Source of the DNA: Bremia lactucae | Lineage: Eukaryota > Oomycota > Peronosporomycetes > Peronosporales > Peronosporaceae | Length of the DNA stretch: 64,000 bases | Direction: 5' to 3' | NCBI RefSeq assembly: GCF_004359215.1 | Contig: NW_027152023.1 | Location: 131,507 to 195,506 of the forward strand | Part shown: piece by piece, positions 20,368 to 30,359 of the stretch | Layout: every line of letters begins with the position of its first letter | How positions within the stretch are numbered: position 1 is the stretch's first letter | Position numbers and translations under genes: made by a program | The notes under the pieces: generated by a model | The model's database searches: none | What the model saw: the letters and a program-made list of their open reading frames with translations, nothing else | What the model was told of the DNA's origin: nothing

Positions 20368-20988
20368 TCAAATGACCTGATTGTCTTCTTGCAACTCATC
20401 TTTGTCATCGGGATCAACTCCACCATTCGAGAGCATCTCACGCACTTTTCTCTCAATATTAAGCGTGTGGAGCAGGATACGCTGCAGAATCTGGGCCGAA
20501 TCGGTATCCAATCCCTCAACAATCTTTGTAAGGTCGCGCTCACCCTTCCAAATCTTATGCGTCCCAGCTTTAATATTATACCCACGTTCATCAATCTCAT
20601 CAAGACCACTGCCACTCTCAAAGTGTTGGCGCACTTCCCCATACTCCTCTTCATCCATCAGTGGCACAGCAGCAATAATTTCAAAAACTTCATTGAGCTC
20701 TTTCAGCAAGTTTTCAATCGAAGCATCTTCAATTGTCATTTCACTGTCGTCAAATGCTAGCGTAGGTTCAATTTCGTTCTCTTCTGGCAGGACCACACGC
20801 TCGCTCACCTTTGTTCGCAAAAAGCCTACTCGAGTCGATAGGATCGGAGACTCCATCGCACAGGGCAAGCGCTGCCACTTCGTTCGCTGCAAGAATTGCT
20901 CATTAGCTACAAGAGGACAAACGCGCATACGGGAATAGAGGAATCGAGAAGTGGCGCGTGCCTGACGAGCTACCGACATGAAGGCCAT
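20368..20988 (-). CDS. Tandem paralogue of the TCAIM-like gene lacking the DUF4460 domain
   Basis: 206 codons, ATG at 20988, TGA at 20368. Both ends resemble the next gene: N-terminal ARQ.., Arg/Ser-rich presequence, LSTRVGFLRTKVSER (50-64; neighbour LSTR..FVRTKVSER), and C-terminal HFESGSGLDEIDERGYNIKA (122-141) and GLDTDSAQILQRILLHT (159-175). The HPD-containing DUF4460 segment is absent: residues 65-90 pass straight into the C-terminal block. Tandem order and shared ends indicate duplication followed by domain loss (or gain in the other copy). Predicted mitochondrial. The C-terminal block alone has no name I know. Confidence 0.8.
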   Translation of the reverse strand: MAFMSVARQARATSRFLYSRMRVCPLVANEQFLQRTKWQRLPCAMESPILSTRVGFLRTKVSERVVLPEENEIEPTLAFDDSEMTIEDASIENLLKELNEVFEIIAAVPLMDEEEYGEVRQHFESGSGLDEIDERGYNIKAGTHKIWKGERDLTKIVEGLDTDSAQILQRILLHTLNIERKVREMLSNGGVDPDDKDELQEDNQVI

Positions 20989-22602
20989 GACGCAAGGCGA
21001 AGAGTGTTGTTTTTATTGGTTTTGAGTCATTTCTTGTACAGCGTGATATTAGGTACGTAGTCCATTATTGCTTCAAAACTTTTTTTATTTTCAAGCTGAC
21101 AAGCAATAGTAGCCGAAGATGCTTTTTTAGCCGCTTAATACTCCATAATAGCTCAAATTTAAAATTTAAAATAGTTTCTTACATCCTTGACAACCTCAAA
21201 ATGGAAACTGCAAAAAAAAAGTAGCGTAAATAATACTGTACATACAGTACATCGTCTGATACAACCGTTTGCTCTTGAGGTCACGGGAGAGCTGTAACAT
21301 GAGTTATTTAAATAGTGTCGGAAAACCTAAAGTGACCTCAGGCAATTTGCATACAAGGCCAATGCAAGTCTTTAACGCTACCAGTAGCTAGAAAGCCTGT
21401 TGCATGTGACAGAAAAACACGATCTAGAATATTTTCGTGCCTTACATAATAGCACTCCTCTGAATTATGCAATGCGGAGACCTCCAACACATTCATGAGC
21501 GCACATTGCAATGAAGTTCAGTCGCAAATAATAAACTGTTTTTGGGAATATGCGTCCAATATTGCGCAAAAGTTTGTTTCGCGAGGAACATGAAAGTTTG
21601 CAGCGATTGATCGAAGAGCATTTTTTTATTTGGTGATGAGCAAGCTAAGTGACTCCTACACGGCCCCGAAGACTTCGCAAAAAAAATTGCGTCTTAATAC
21701 GGCAATGTGAAGAATGCGTCTTTTTACATGACAGGACGTCGACGCTGGCATACCTCTAAATCGTTAAGTTGCTTGCTAATCACTTTTGAGTACCGCGAGT
21801 TTTTACGTGTTTGTATAGAAGTCGGATGAAAACCTATTTGCGCTTAAAATATTAGAGGAAGGCACCTTGAATTCTCTTGGTAGAACCACCTTTTGCCATC
21901 ACGGCCGGTCGGCTGCTTTTGTTTTGATACGGAAAACAGCCTGCATTTTCGTGGCTTATTGCAGTTAGGACGTCGACAGCTTGATTTAAACCTCGCATTA
22001 GCTTGAACGATATTGTGCTTTCCCTTGAAATTAATTAGCTATTTCTTACATCGCAGTGTTCTAGCCATTAATTTTTAGCATCACATTCCAGAATCTTAAG
22101 TTGTAATCGCGATAACTTTTTTTCTGTTTGAAAGTAATCGTTAAAAGGTATAACAACTCCCGCCAAACAAAATAATTGAAAATTGCTGCTGCAGTGCGAG
22201 GGAGCACCAGCGCAGACTACTCGTATAATTGTATACTCTAATAATAATCTAAAAGATTTGCATATCCATTCCAACGAAAGAAGACCTTCACGATTACAGT
22301 CTGTCAGAAAAAAATTAAAATCCGCCCGTGTCTAGCATTTTAAATACTGAAAATTCGGGATCTAATTACGCACCTTGTGATAGTCAAACCCAATAAGAGC
22401 TCTGCAGACCTAATTGGCCTGGCGTCGAATGAATAAGAAGTATCTCTGACATTTATTTTGTCTAGCTTGGTCCCGACGAACAAAAAAAAAAATAGTGCGT
22501 TTGATACACGCTGAATGATAGCTTTTAGATTTTTTTAATTATCTGAAACTTACTCAATTCAGCAAAAACTTGGACAAGACAAACGTAATTTAAACACTCA
22601 AT
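20989..22602. other. 1.6-kb intergenic region, no gene seen
   Basis: Between the TCAIM-type pair and the VTT gene. AT-rich, with homopolymer runs and only short scattered frames that show no family signature. It should contain the promoter of the gene at 20988 and the 3' end of the VTT gene. No LTR recognised. Confidence 0.4.
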
Positions 22603-23361
22603 TTAATCATGCTTGGTACCAGTGGTCGTGGCAAAACGCCTCTTTAGTCTTGGGAGCACAAGGCCACCTACGATAGCAACCACTATAAGCTGCATCGTCG
22701 TGGCGCTATCAATAATGTCTCCACGCGATCGTAGCTCGCGCAGAATAAGCCCAGCTTTGCAGCTCAGGAAATTGTACGGAACGAGCCCAAATAGCGGGCC
22801 TAACGTAAATTGGCCTAGCGGAATGGCCAAGTGGGGCGACGCCATGTTAATAAACCAATTGGGGGTGAATGGAAATACGCGCAGGAATATCATATTCAGC
22901 GCCATTTCGTCGCGATGTGCGTCCAATATACTTCTTAAGCGATCGAGTTTTTGCGGAAAAAAGTGCGTGACGACGCGGTAGCCAAAACGCCGCGAAAGGA
23001 GAAACATAAAGACCGATCCCAGTGTGTTGTTAGCCAAGCACAGAGGAAATCCCAGCGTCATCCCAAACAACGCGCCGCCCAATAGATTGAAAAATACGGT
23101 GCCCGGAATCGCAAATGTTTGCAGGTATAGATAGCAGCCCATGTGTGCGAGCAAAAGTGAACCTCGTTGGCGCTCGGAGAAGCTCTGAAGGGTCTTGCCT
23201 AGCTCTTGAGCTGCCTCGAGCGTTGTAGGCAGTCGAAGCGCGAGCCACTCGGTGTCTGTGAGCGTCGAGATTACCAGCGAGTGCAACATCACGCCTAATA
23301 GCGCCGTGGTGACTATGAAAACGACGCCCACGAGCTGAAGATCACGGCGCCAGTCCGACAT
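22603..23361 (-). CDS. TMEM41/VTT-domain membrane protein
   Basis: 252 codons, ATG at 23361 (a further 13 codons upstream are open only from a TTG), TAA at 22603. The VTT domain is clear: FAIPGTVFFNLLGGALFG (83-100), NNTLGSVFMFLLSRRFG (111-127), IFLRVFPFTPNWFINMASPH (158-177), then GLVPYNFLSCKAGLILREL (192-210), the pattern of animal TMEM41B/VMP1-type proteins. Hydrophobic segments lie near 10-35, 69-105, 107-125, 185-200 and 224-237. In the family these are ER phospholipid scramblases used in autophagy and lipid mobilisation; bacterial relatives are DedA proteins. The C-terminus is basic (PRLKRRFATTTGTKHD). Its first six codons and upstream 450 bases recur, diverged, at 29703-30178 beyond the neighbouring retroelement. 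Confidence 0.9.
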   Translation of the reverse strand: MSDWRRDLQLVGVVFIVTTALLGVMLHSLVISTLTDTEWLALRLPTTLEAAQELGKTLQSFSERQRGSLLLAHMGCYLYLQTFAIPGTVFFNLLGGALFGMTLGFPLCLANNTLGSVFMFLLSRRFGYRVVTHFFPQKLDRLRSILDAHRDEMALNMIFLRVFPFTPNWFINMASPHLAIPLGQFTLGPLFGLVPYNFLSCKAGLILRELRSRGDIIDSATTMQLIVVAIVGGLVLPRLKRRFATTTGTKHD

Positions 23362-23807
23362 CGTTGCTAAACTTTGTCGACTGCTGCGGATCCTGTTCAA
23401 GAAAGTGTTCGGAAGAACGGGGGGTAGGTTATTTTTTGGAAATTTTTATTTTGTTATTTGAATGGATTTTATTGCCAGATCGTTATTAATTAAAAAAAAG
23501 AATGCCAGTTAGCAAACAGTTTAACTAAGTAAAATTTTAGGAAAACATGATCCTTTGGCTGATGTATATTTGGTAAGGCTGTAGAGATAGAGTGCGGCAA
23601 CCGATTCTAGTTTACAGATGGACAAAGGTCTAAGTCCTTCATACTAGCCATAGAAGGATATGAATATTAAAAATAACGACGACAAGAAACAGTCTCTAAT
23701 TTGCTCTACACTGTTTAGTAAGTATACTTCGTTACGACGTAGTGCTAGCTAAGTAAAATAAACAGGTGTTCCTTGTACCGCACACTATCTCCGTCCCAGC
23801 GCGAGAT
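23345..23807. repeat. Repeat X: 5' end and upstream region of the VTT gene
   Basis: Aligns over its whole length with 29703-30178 (both start CGGCGCCA and end CCAGCGCGAGATT), at roughly 85-88% identity by eye. It covers the VTT start codon and promoter region and ends exactly where the family F LTR begins. Confidence 0.8.
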
Positions 23808-24055
23808 TGTCAGGACCATTCAACTCGCTGAGCCCATGACCACTCATTTCGATTTATCTTTTATACCATTCCTTTTCTATTGATTCAAATTACATATGCG
23901 CCATAATAAAAACAAGTAAAAAGGTTGGCGCAATAAGGAGAGATGATACTTAGTAATAATTAGATTTAGGATAGGCGATCCTTAGAGGATGAGCCAAAAG
24001 TATCGGCTAGTAAAGCAAAAAAAATAATTCAGTCGTAATTTACCCTCATTCCTCA
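23808..24055 (+). repeat. Left LTR segment, family F
   Basis: Matches 29448-29695 at about 86% by eye, TGTCAGGACCA to ..CTCACA. It is followed at 24056-24071 by a perfect 16-base palindrome, CAAGTGGTACCACTTG. Confidence 0.75.
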
Positions 24056-24079
24056 CAAGTGGTACCACTTGTTGGTCTT

Positions 24080-24218
24080 CCGCTCGCTTCTTCGCCGTCC
24101 GCTCGCTTCTTCGCCGTCCGCTCGCTTCTTCGCCGTCCGCTCGCTTCTTCGCCGTCTACTCGCTTCTTCGCCGTCTGCTCGCTTCTTCGCCGTCCGCTCG
24201 CTTCTTTGCCGTCCGTTC
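24080..24218. repeat. 19-bp tandem repeat, about seven copies
   Basis: Unit CCGCTCGCTTCTTCGCCGT repeated head to tail with few changes. Since 19 is not a multiple of three, and the unit has no stop, all three minus-strand frames stay open, which explains the spurious 24393-24046 frame. It lies in the element's untranslated leader. Confidence 0.9.
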
Positions 24219-24881
24219 GCGCTTCGCTGGATTGCACTGCGTTGGATTGCCCAGCACTACTTGTAGCGTAAGGGATTCCACTCGCAGCCAGTAACGTACT
24301 GCTTGTAGCGTGGGAATTTCCGCTCGCAGTCAACTGCTCCATTCCTTTGGAAGCGCTGCGTAGCAGTTTTGATTGTGTGGCTTCAGTATCCACTGTAACT
24401 CTAAGCGTCTGCCTGACAGATATAGTCGCTTAGTCTGTGTGAGGTTGGGACCGGCTTAACACGGTGAAACAGTTAATCCATCTGGAATAAGATTGAATCT
24501 CTTACCCATTACGCTTAATGGCTAAAGAAAGTCGTTGAGATTTATGAGCAAAAAGCTAAAAGCTAATAATCAGATTCCATACTACTGTAGTAAGGCTTTC
24601 CTCTTTGAGTACGGTGAAAAGTCTGCAAAGACTGCGAACGATTTGCCTGCGTCATTACAAAAGACCCGACGCATTACAAAAGGCCCGACGCATTGCAAAG
24701 ATCTTAGCAAAGCAACTCACCAAGGAGAAAGGATGCCTGCCCAAGCAAGAGTCCACCTTATCAGCTCCGTTACACGAGGTATACGCGCTTTTAGAAGAAG
24801 CCGAGCGCACCATTTTTAAGGATCTTCGGTTCAACTTAAGAGCCTAGTCTTTTTATAGTTCCGAACACATTCTTCTTCCAT

Positions 24882-25870
24882 TATGGGCAACCCTCAAACG
24901 CCGAGCTAATGCAGCAAATGATGCACATGCTACAGCAACAACAAGAGTTAATCAAAACATTCGCTAATTCCTAAAAGATAGGTGGGCTTAAGGTGGACGG
25001 GCTAAGGATGCCGACGTAAAGCGGAAAAAGCGAAGAGTCGGTTCGCCTTTATTACGCGCAAGTACAGCAATATTTTATTGCGCACGGTAAGAAGTGGAAA
25101 GAGGACGCAAAGGCTCCTCAAGTACTTGCCGTACTAGGAAGCTCATTGCGAGGACCAGCAGCACAATGGCTCTTGCTGCATCAAAAAAGAAATTCACTCA
25201 GCCGATGAGTTTTCTCTAGCAGTGAAAAAAAAACAATTCGTCTTTGCGGATCTGCAACAACGTCTTCGAGACGATCTGCATCGGCTGAGACAAGCCAATT
25301 GCAAAGGCTTAACGGACTACATTGCGAAATCTCGACACATTATTTCGCAAGTTGAGGACATGACTCGAGTTGACATTTCATCTATTTTCAACGAGGGTTT
25401 AAAGCAAGAACTCAAGAAGAAGTTCAATATCGACGGGGAAACGCACTGTAGGATGCTATTACTGTGGCGCTCGATTTTGAACGCACACATTCGGGTGTTT
25501 ATCATCACCACAACGCTACAAAACCTCGTCCTGGTCCACAAAATGTGGCCAGAGAATTAAACAAGAAGCCAGAGCCGATGGAAATCGGCAATGCTCGGCC
25601 ATTTAATAGGTCTTCTTGCGTCCATAATCGACGTCGAAATAAACGAAAGTGTGCATACTGCAAAATACTGGGGCACACGATTCAGCAGTGTTACAAGCGC
25701 AGGAACCAGCAAAATAATCGCGGCAACGGATATCGTCGCGATCGTGCGAACGCCAACTATTTCGTGAATGAGTCAGTTAAAGAAGAAACCATCGCGACTG
25801 CGTCAAACGAAGCTATCACCACACTATGTGAAGCTGACTTTGCTTCCTTCACGGGAAAAGATTTGATCAT
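24882..25870 (+). pseudogene. Gag with zinc knuckle (family F)
   Basis: Fragmented frame. 25222-25560 holds capsid-like FADLQQRLRDDLHRLRQANC and ..QELKKKFNID. 25464-25874 holds a basic stretch and the CCHC knuckle CAYCKILGHTIQQC. Gag packages the RNA. Stops lie upstream of 25222, so the protein is not made whole. Confidence 0.75.
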
Positions 25871-25879
25871 CTAAAAGGG

Positions 25880-26170
25880 TCATCTTGACGATCGTGCTGT
25901 CAATATGATACTCGATTCTGGCGCCACATGCAATGGGGTGAAGCCGAGTTTGCTGCAATGCGTCATGTCCTGAAATGGCTTTCAAGTCACTCGTTTCGAA
26001 GGCACTAATAACACCAAAAATAAGTGAAGAAAGGAGTCGCCAATAGCCCATTTGATGATAATCGAATTTCTGACGTTCCGGTCATTGAGTGGCCAATGAG
26101 CAATTGCCATGATGTAATTCCGGGTAAGCCCTGGTGTGCTGCGCACGAGCCAATCATTAATTGACGTACT
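25880..26170 (+). pseudogene. Protease remnant (family F)
   Basis: NMILDSGATCN near 25905-25935 is the retropepsin active site (DSG). Downstream frames are broken; SNCHDVIPGKPW near 26100-26135 fits the ..HDVILGxPW.. signature at the domain's end. Confidence 0.6.
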
Positions 26171-26335
26171 CATCAAGTTTCGTTCAAAAGTGGTGACATA
26201 CCATATGATGAGGTTGTGAATCGGTCATTATTCCTCTGCTGACTTCTTAAGGAAATTGAAGACATCACAATTTGAAGAAGTCTATCGTGTCAAAATTTAT
26301 CAAGAGTCGGAATTTACAAAACCTCGTGAAAACGA

Positions 26336-27030
26336 TTGAAGGCTTTACTCGATTCCTATAAAGATGTATTCCCAGAAAAGTTACCGAATTCATTGCCTCC
26401 TCATCGGTCGGTGGAGTTTGGTATCAATATACAGCCCGGTGTGCAACCGAGTAATCGTTCGCCATTTCGACTTTCACAAGCTGAACAAAAGGCTTTACAG
26501 AAGTTCGTCGATGAGAACCTTTCATGCGGATAGATCGAGCTTTCAGACTCGCTTTGGGTATCAAACATCTTCGGCATTCCTTAAAATGACCCAACGATCG
26601 GTACGAGGTGTATCTCGTTCGGAATGGATTCGATCCGGAAACGCGAACATTTTGCTCAGTTGGGTGATTGGCTTTCGTTACGTCAACTCAACGTCAGTCG
26701 TCCCTAAAATACCTTTGCCGCGAATCGATAAATTATTCGATAAGATGTATGGTATGAGCTACTTCACAGTCATTGACTTAGCTCAAGGGTACCATCAGAG
26801 GCATATTCATCCGGATAGCAAAACGTACACTGCGTTTCGTAAATCAAATGAGACATATCAGTGGTGCGTTGCGCCGATGGGCCTTGCTGGAATGCCTCGC
26901 ATTTCGTCGCGCTTGATGCGTGTTCTTTTTGAAAAGTTCTCATTCGTTGTTGTATATTTGGATGGTACATGCATCTTTTCCGTCTCAAAAAAAGGTACTT
27001 CTGAAAATTCTAAATTATCTGAACATTCAT
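26336..27030 (+). pseudogene. Reverse transcriptase (family F)
   Basis: 26336-26533: DVFPEKLPNSLPPHRSVEFG.. start of the RT region. 26364-27032 in another frame: IPLPRIDKLFDKMYGMSYFT, VIDLAQGYHQRHIHPDSKTY, PMGLAGMPRISSRLMR and VVVYLDGTCIFS. The catalytic box is YLDG instead of YLDD, so the second catalytic aspartate is lost. Several expected stretches are frame-shifted. Confidence 0.8.
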
Positions 27031-27088
27031 AACCCTGACACCATTGGCTATTAATTACTTTTAATGTAATACTGGGGTCAATTATTTC

Positions 27089-27830
27089 ATGCTATCGTGT
27101 TCGACGTCTTACGCAAGTGAATACTCTTCGCTCACATTGGTAAGTGCAAGTTCGCGCGTCAAGAGGTCAGCTTTTTGGGGCACGCTGTTTCTGGTGACGG
27201 ATTATTTATCGAAAACAAAGGCGGAAGCAATCGCGAAGTGGCCTTCACTTACCTCTGTAAAGGAATCGCAAAGTTTTCTTGGTCTTGCTTGTTATTATCG
27301 CCGCTTTATTCATCAGTTTGCGCAAATAGTTCTGCCGTTGAGCCATCTCGTTAGGAAAGATTTTTCATGGGTCTTGAATGCAGAACAAGAGGATTTGCTC
27401 GTAAGGCTGAAGTCTGCCTTACAAGCTGCACCTGTGCTGACTTTGCCTAACTCTTCACGCCCGTTTGTTCTCACTACGGATGCATCGGGGTCGTGCATTG
27501 GTGGCGACTTATCGCAATTTATCAATAGACATGACCATCCAGTAGCGTTTTACTCAAAGAAACTTGGAATCCGTGAGATTAGTTGGCCTGCTCGTGAGAA
27601 GGATCTATTTGCAATAAAAGAGGGGTTAGAAAAATGGGCAATAGCGCCTGCTCTTGGCTTCTTCATCATCCGTCAGTCTCGCCGAAGTTGGCTCGATACT
27701 TGACCACCTTCGCTCAATACGCGTTTACTATACACCACATTAATGGTGCTTTAAACGTTGTAGCTGATGCGCTTTCGCGCCGGCCTGATGATTCTGTCGT
27801 GGACAATATCCGCTTTCATAAGTGCGATTT
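27089..27830 (+). pseudogene. RT tail and RNase H (family F)
   Basis: 27089-27703 contains AIAKWPSLTSVKESQSFLGL, ACYYRRFIHQFAQI, LTTDASGSCIGGDLSQF, VAFYSKKLGIRE and REKDLFAIKEGLEKW. After a frameshift near 27640 come FAQYAFTIHHINGALNV and VADALSRRPDDS. This is the gypsy connection and RNase H, with catalytic D and E visible. Confidence 0.8.
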
Positions 27831-27959
27831 TCTAGTTGCCAACAACGAGGTACACGTTTACTTTGTTCGCCCTCGGTGCCAACTCTGCCCCGGGAGGAAG
27901 CTGAGACTCTGCAAGTTGCTGCCTTAATGACAGTGTCGTATGGCGAGTTGTCAACAGAA

Positions 27960-29120
27960 GTTCGTAAGCTACTTCAATAAGGCTTTGCCAGAATTGCCTA
28001 AAGAAGCATGGAAAAGCTCCGAAACAAGTTTATTGATTGTGAAGCAAGAGAAATTGTTGTTTTTGCGCACATTAAACGTCTTTGCGTGCTCAACAACAAC
28101 CGCTTGCGAACGAATGTAATATCGAAATATGATAATTCGGCAATAGCTGCTCTGCCGGGCAATCGCAGAACATTCTTGCGAGTTGCTCAGTGGTATTACC
28201 GGAAATCGTTGCAGAGAAACGTCAAGGAATATGTCAAAACTTGGGAAACCTGCGCACGTCGGAAACATGATAATTAACAAAAAAACAACGTATTACTTAT
28301 GCCAATTCCAATACCGGATGCTTGCTGGCAAGTGGTATCAATGGACTTTATAAGAGGGCTTCCTGTTTCCAATGGATTTGCCATCCTAACTGTTGTCGAT
28401 AAGTTTTCCAAACGCACGAAGTATGCAGCAGTGCACGATAAGGACGATGCATGCACCACAGCAAAAGTATTTTTTGATGCTGTCATTCGACACCATGGTA
28501 TTCCCGCAGTTAATATCAGTGACCGAGATAGCAAGTTCACGTCCATGTTTTCGAAGTCATTGATGACGATCATCGGTGTTCGTCTAAGTATTACAACCGC
28601 TTATCGGGCTTAAGCCGATGGACAGACCGAGCGCCAGAACCTTGTGGTAGAAGACGCACTCAATCGCATAGCATCTTACCATGGCACTGACAGGACCGAA
28701 CACTTGGGAAGCATAGAGTATGCGTCTATACTGGTTCGTGCATCTACTGGATACTCTTCCTTTGAAATAGATACGGGAAGAAGGGAACGCTCTGCATGGC
28801 AAAAGTCACTGGGCTGGACTAGTCAACCAAAGGATATTGACGTTTACGCAAAAGAGTTTATCGAAGTACGAGCAAATATCATCGATCAGGCTCGCAGAAA
28901 TCTGTTGATAGCACAAGCTTCGCAAAAGCAATATTACGATCAAAAGCGCCGAATAAATCAGGTCGAATTCAAAGTTGGAGATCTACTTATACTTGATACT
29001 CGCAAAATATCGTTTAAACACGCTGCGAAAAATATGGGACACCAAGAGCCAAGATTGCGGCAAGAAAGGTGGAACCATTCGAAACTATCAAAATGTTTAA
29101 TTCTAATGTGGCAAGCTTGA
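27960..29120 (+). pseudogene. Integrase (family F)
   Basis: Zinc-binding part near 28170-28270 (..ETCARRKH). Catalytic core from 28299: PIPDACWQVVSMDFIRGLPV (first Asp), HHGIPAVNISDRDSKFTSMF (second Asp), then after an in-frame TAA, ADGQTERQNLVVEDALNRIA (Glu). 28644-29120 continues with QYYDQKRRINQVEFKVGDLL, the GPF-like C-terminal region. The DDE triad is complete but the stop separates it. Confidence 0.85.
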
Positions 29121-29447
29121 GTTACCACAAACTATGAATAGGATTATTCCAACCTTTAATGTTGATGTTCTATCAAGTATGAACCGACACCGGAAAGGTT
29201 TCGAAGTCGCCCGATACCGAAAGCATCACAATTCGTGGATAATGGCACAGCGGATCATTTTCAAGTTATTGAACGTCTGTTGAAGAAAGCCAACTCAATC
29301 GCTAACCATACTGGCTCGTACAATGGCATGGCGAAACTAAGGAAGAAGCAAGCTAAGAAAAAGAGAAAAATATTCGCCATGTCTCCCACTGGAAGGACCT
29401 CGTCGCCGACTTCAATCAGCGTCAACGAGAGATCAAATCGGGGAGGA

Positions 29448-29695
29448 TGTCAGGACCAGTTAACTCGCTAAGCCCTTGGCCACTCATTTCGATTCATCTA
29501 TTGAACCATTCATTTTCTTTAATTCAAATTTACATATGCGCCATAATTAAAACAAGTATAAGGTTTGCGCAATTAGGAGATATGATACTTCGTAAGAATT
29601 AGATTTAGGATAGGCGATACCTTAAGGAGTGAACCAAAAGTATCGGTTAGTAAAACTAAATTAATTCAGTCGTAATTTACCCCCATTCCACACAA
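29448..29695 (+). repeat. Right LTR segment, family F
   Basis: TGTCAGGACCAGTTAACTCG onward, preceded by a polypurine tract; partner of 23808-24055. Confidence 0.75.
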
Positions 29696-29702
29696 GAGGT
29701 CC

Positions 29703-30178
29703 CGGCGCCATTCCGATAACGTTGTAAACATTGTCGACTGCTGCGGGTCCATTTTAAGAAAGTGATCGGAAGAACGTAGGGTAGTTATGTTTTGAATATT
29801 TTATATAGTTATTTAAATTGAATTTTATTGCCAGGTCGTTATTAAAATTAAGAAAGAATGCCAGTTGGTATACAATTTAACTAAGTAAAATTTTAGGGAA
29901 GTATGATCCTTTGGCTGATGTATATTTGGTAAGGCTGTAAAGATCGAGTGCGGCAACCGATTCTAGTTTACATTTGGATAAAGGTCTACGTGGCTCGGAG
30001 CCTACCGCCATAATAGCCATAGAAGGATATCAATATTAAAAATAATGACGACAAGAAACAGTTTCTTATTGCTCTACATTGTTTAGTAAGTATACTTAGT
30101 TACGACGTAGAGCTAGCTAAGTAAAATAAACAGGTGTTCCTTGTGCTGCACACTATCTCCGTTCCAGCGCGAGATTCA
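29703..30178. repeat. Repeat X', diverged copy of the VTT gene's 5' region
   Basis: Matches 23345-23807. The VTT start codon is not preserved here (CGGAATGG where the gene has TCGGACTGG, and CAT changed to TAA), so it is not a gene start. It ends ..GAGATTCA, then unique sequence. Confidence 0.8.
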
Positions 30179-30359
30179 TTTGCGACGTTTGAGGTAATTC
30201 CCCCCGATTAAAATACACTTATTATGAGTACTGCGTAAGATGCATGGTAAGTTGTTCCTGAGCGAATCCGTCACATGTTTACGCAGGGCATCCCAGTGAA
30301 AAGCGCTCAGTTAGAGGCATGTCGATGAGAATGCTCTTGATTAAAGCCTACACTAAGAT
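30179..30359. other. Unassigned interval
   Basis: 180 bases with no frame or repeat that I recognise, between X' and repeat R. Confidence 0.3.

Larger units (their letters stand above)
23808..30178 (+). mobile_element. Gypsy family F element, full-length but dead
   Basis: Left LTR segment from TGTCAGGACC (23808). Plus-strand gag, protease, RT, RNase H and integrase follow in gypsy order. Polypurine tract AATCGGGGAGGA (29436-29447) is followed by the right LTR, TGTCAGGACC (29448). LTR extent is uncertain: the part shared in the same order is about 250 bases (23808-24055 / 29448-29695), but the right copy continues through X' to ..GAGATTCA at 30178, which would also give TG..CA ends. Many stops and frameshifts. 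Confidence 0.75.

Noticed and set aside
22068..22274. 68-codon minus-strand frame between host genes
   Set aside because: No recognisable family, AT-rich composition, isolated; not distinguishable from chance.
20989..22602. Hidden gene in the 1.6-kb intergenic region
   Set aside because: All frames are short and interrupted; no splice-consistent set of exons with a recognisable protein could be built by eye.
24080..24218. CRISPR-like direct repeats
   Set aside because: Units are contiguous 19-mers without spacers, in a eukaryotic retroelement leader.
24046..24393. 115-codon minus-strand frame rich in DGEEASGRRRSE-like repeats
   Set aside because: It is only a reading of the 19-bp tandem array, open in every frame; no start context or conserved protein.
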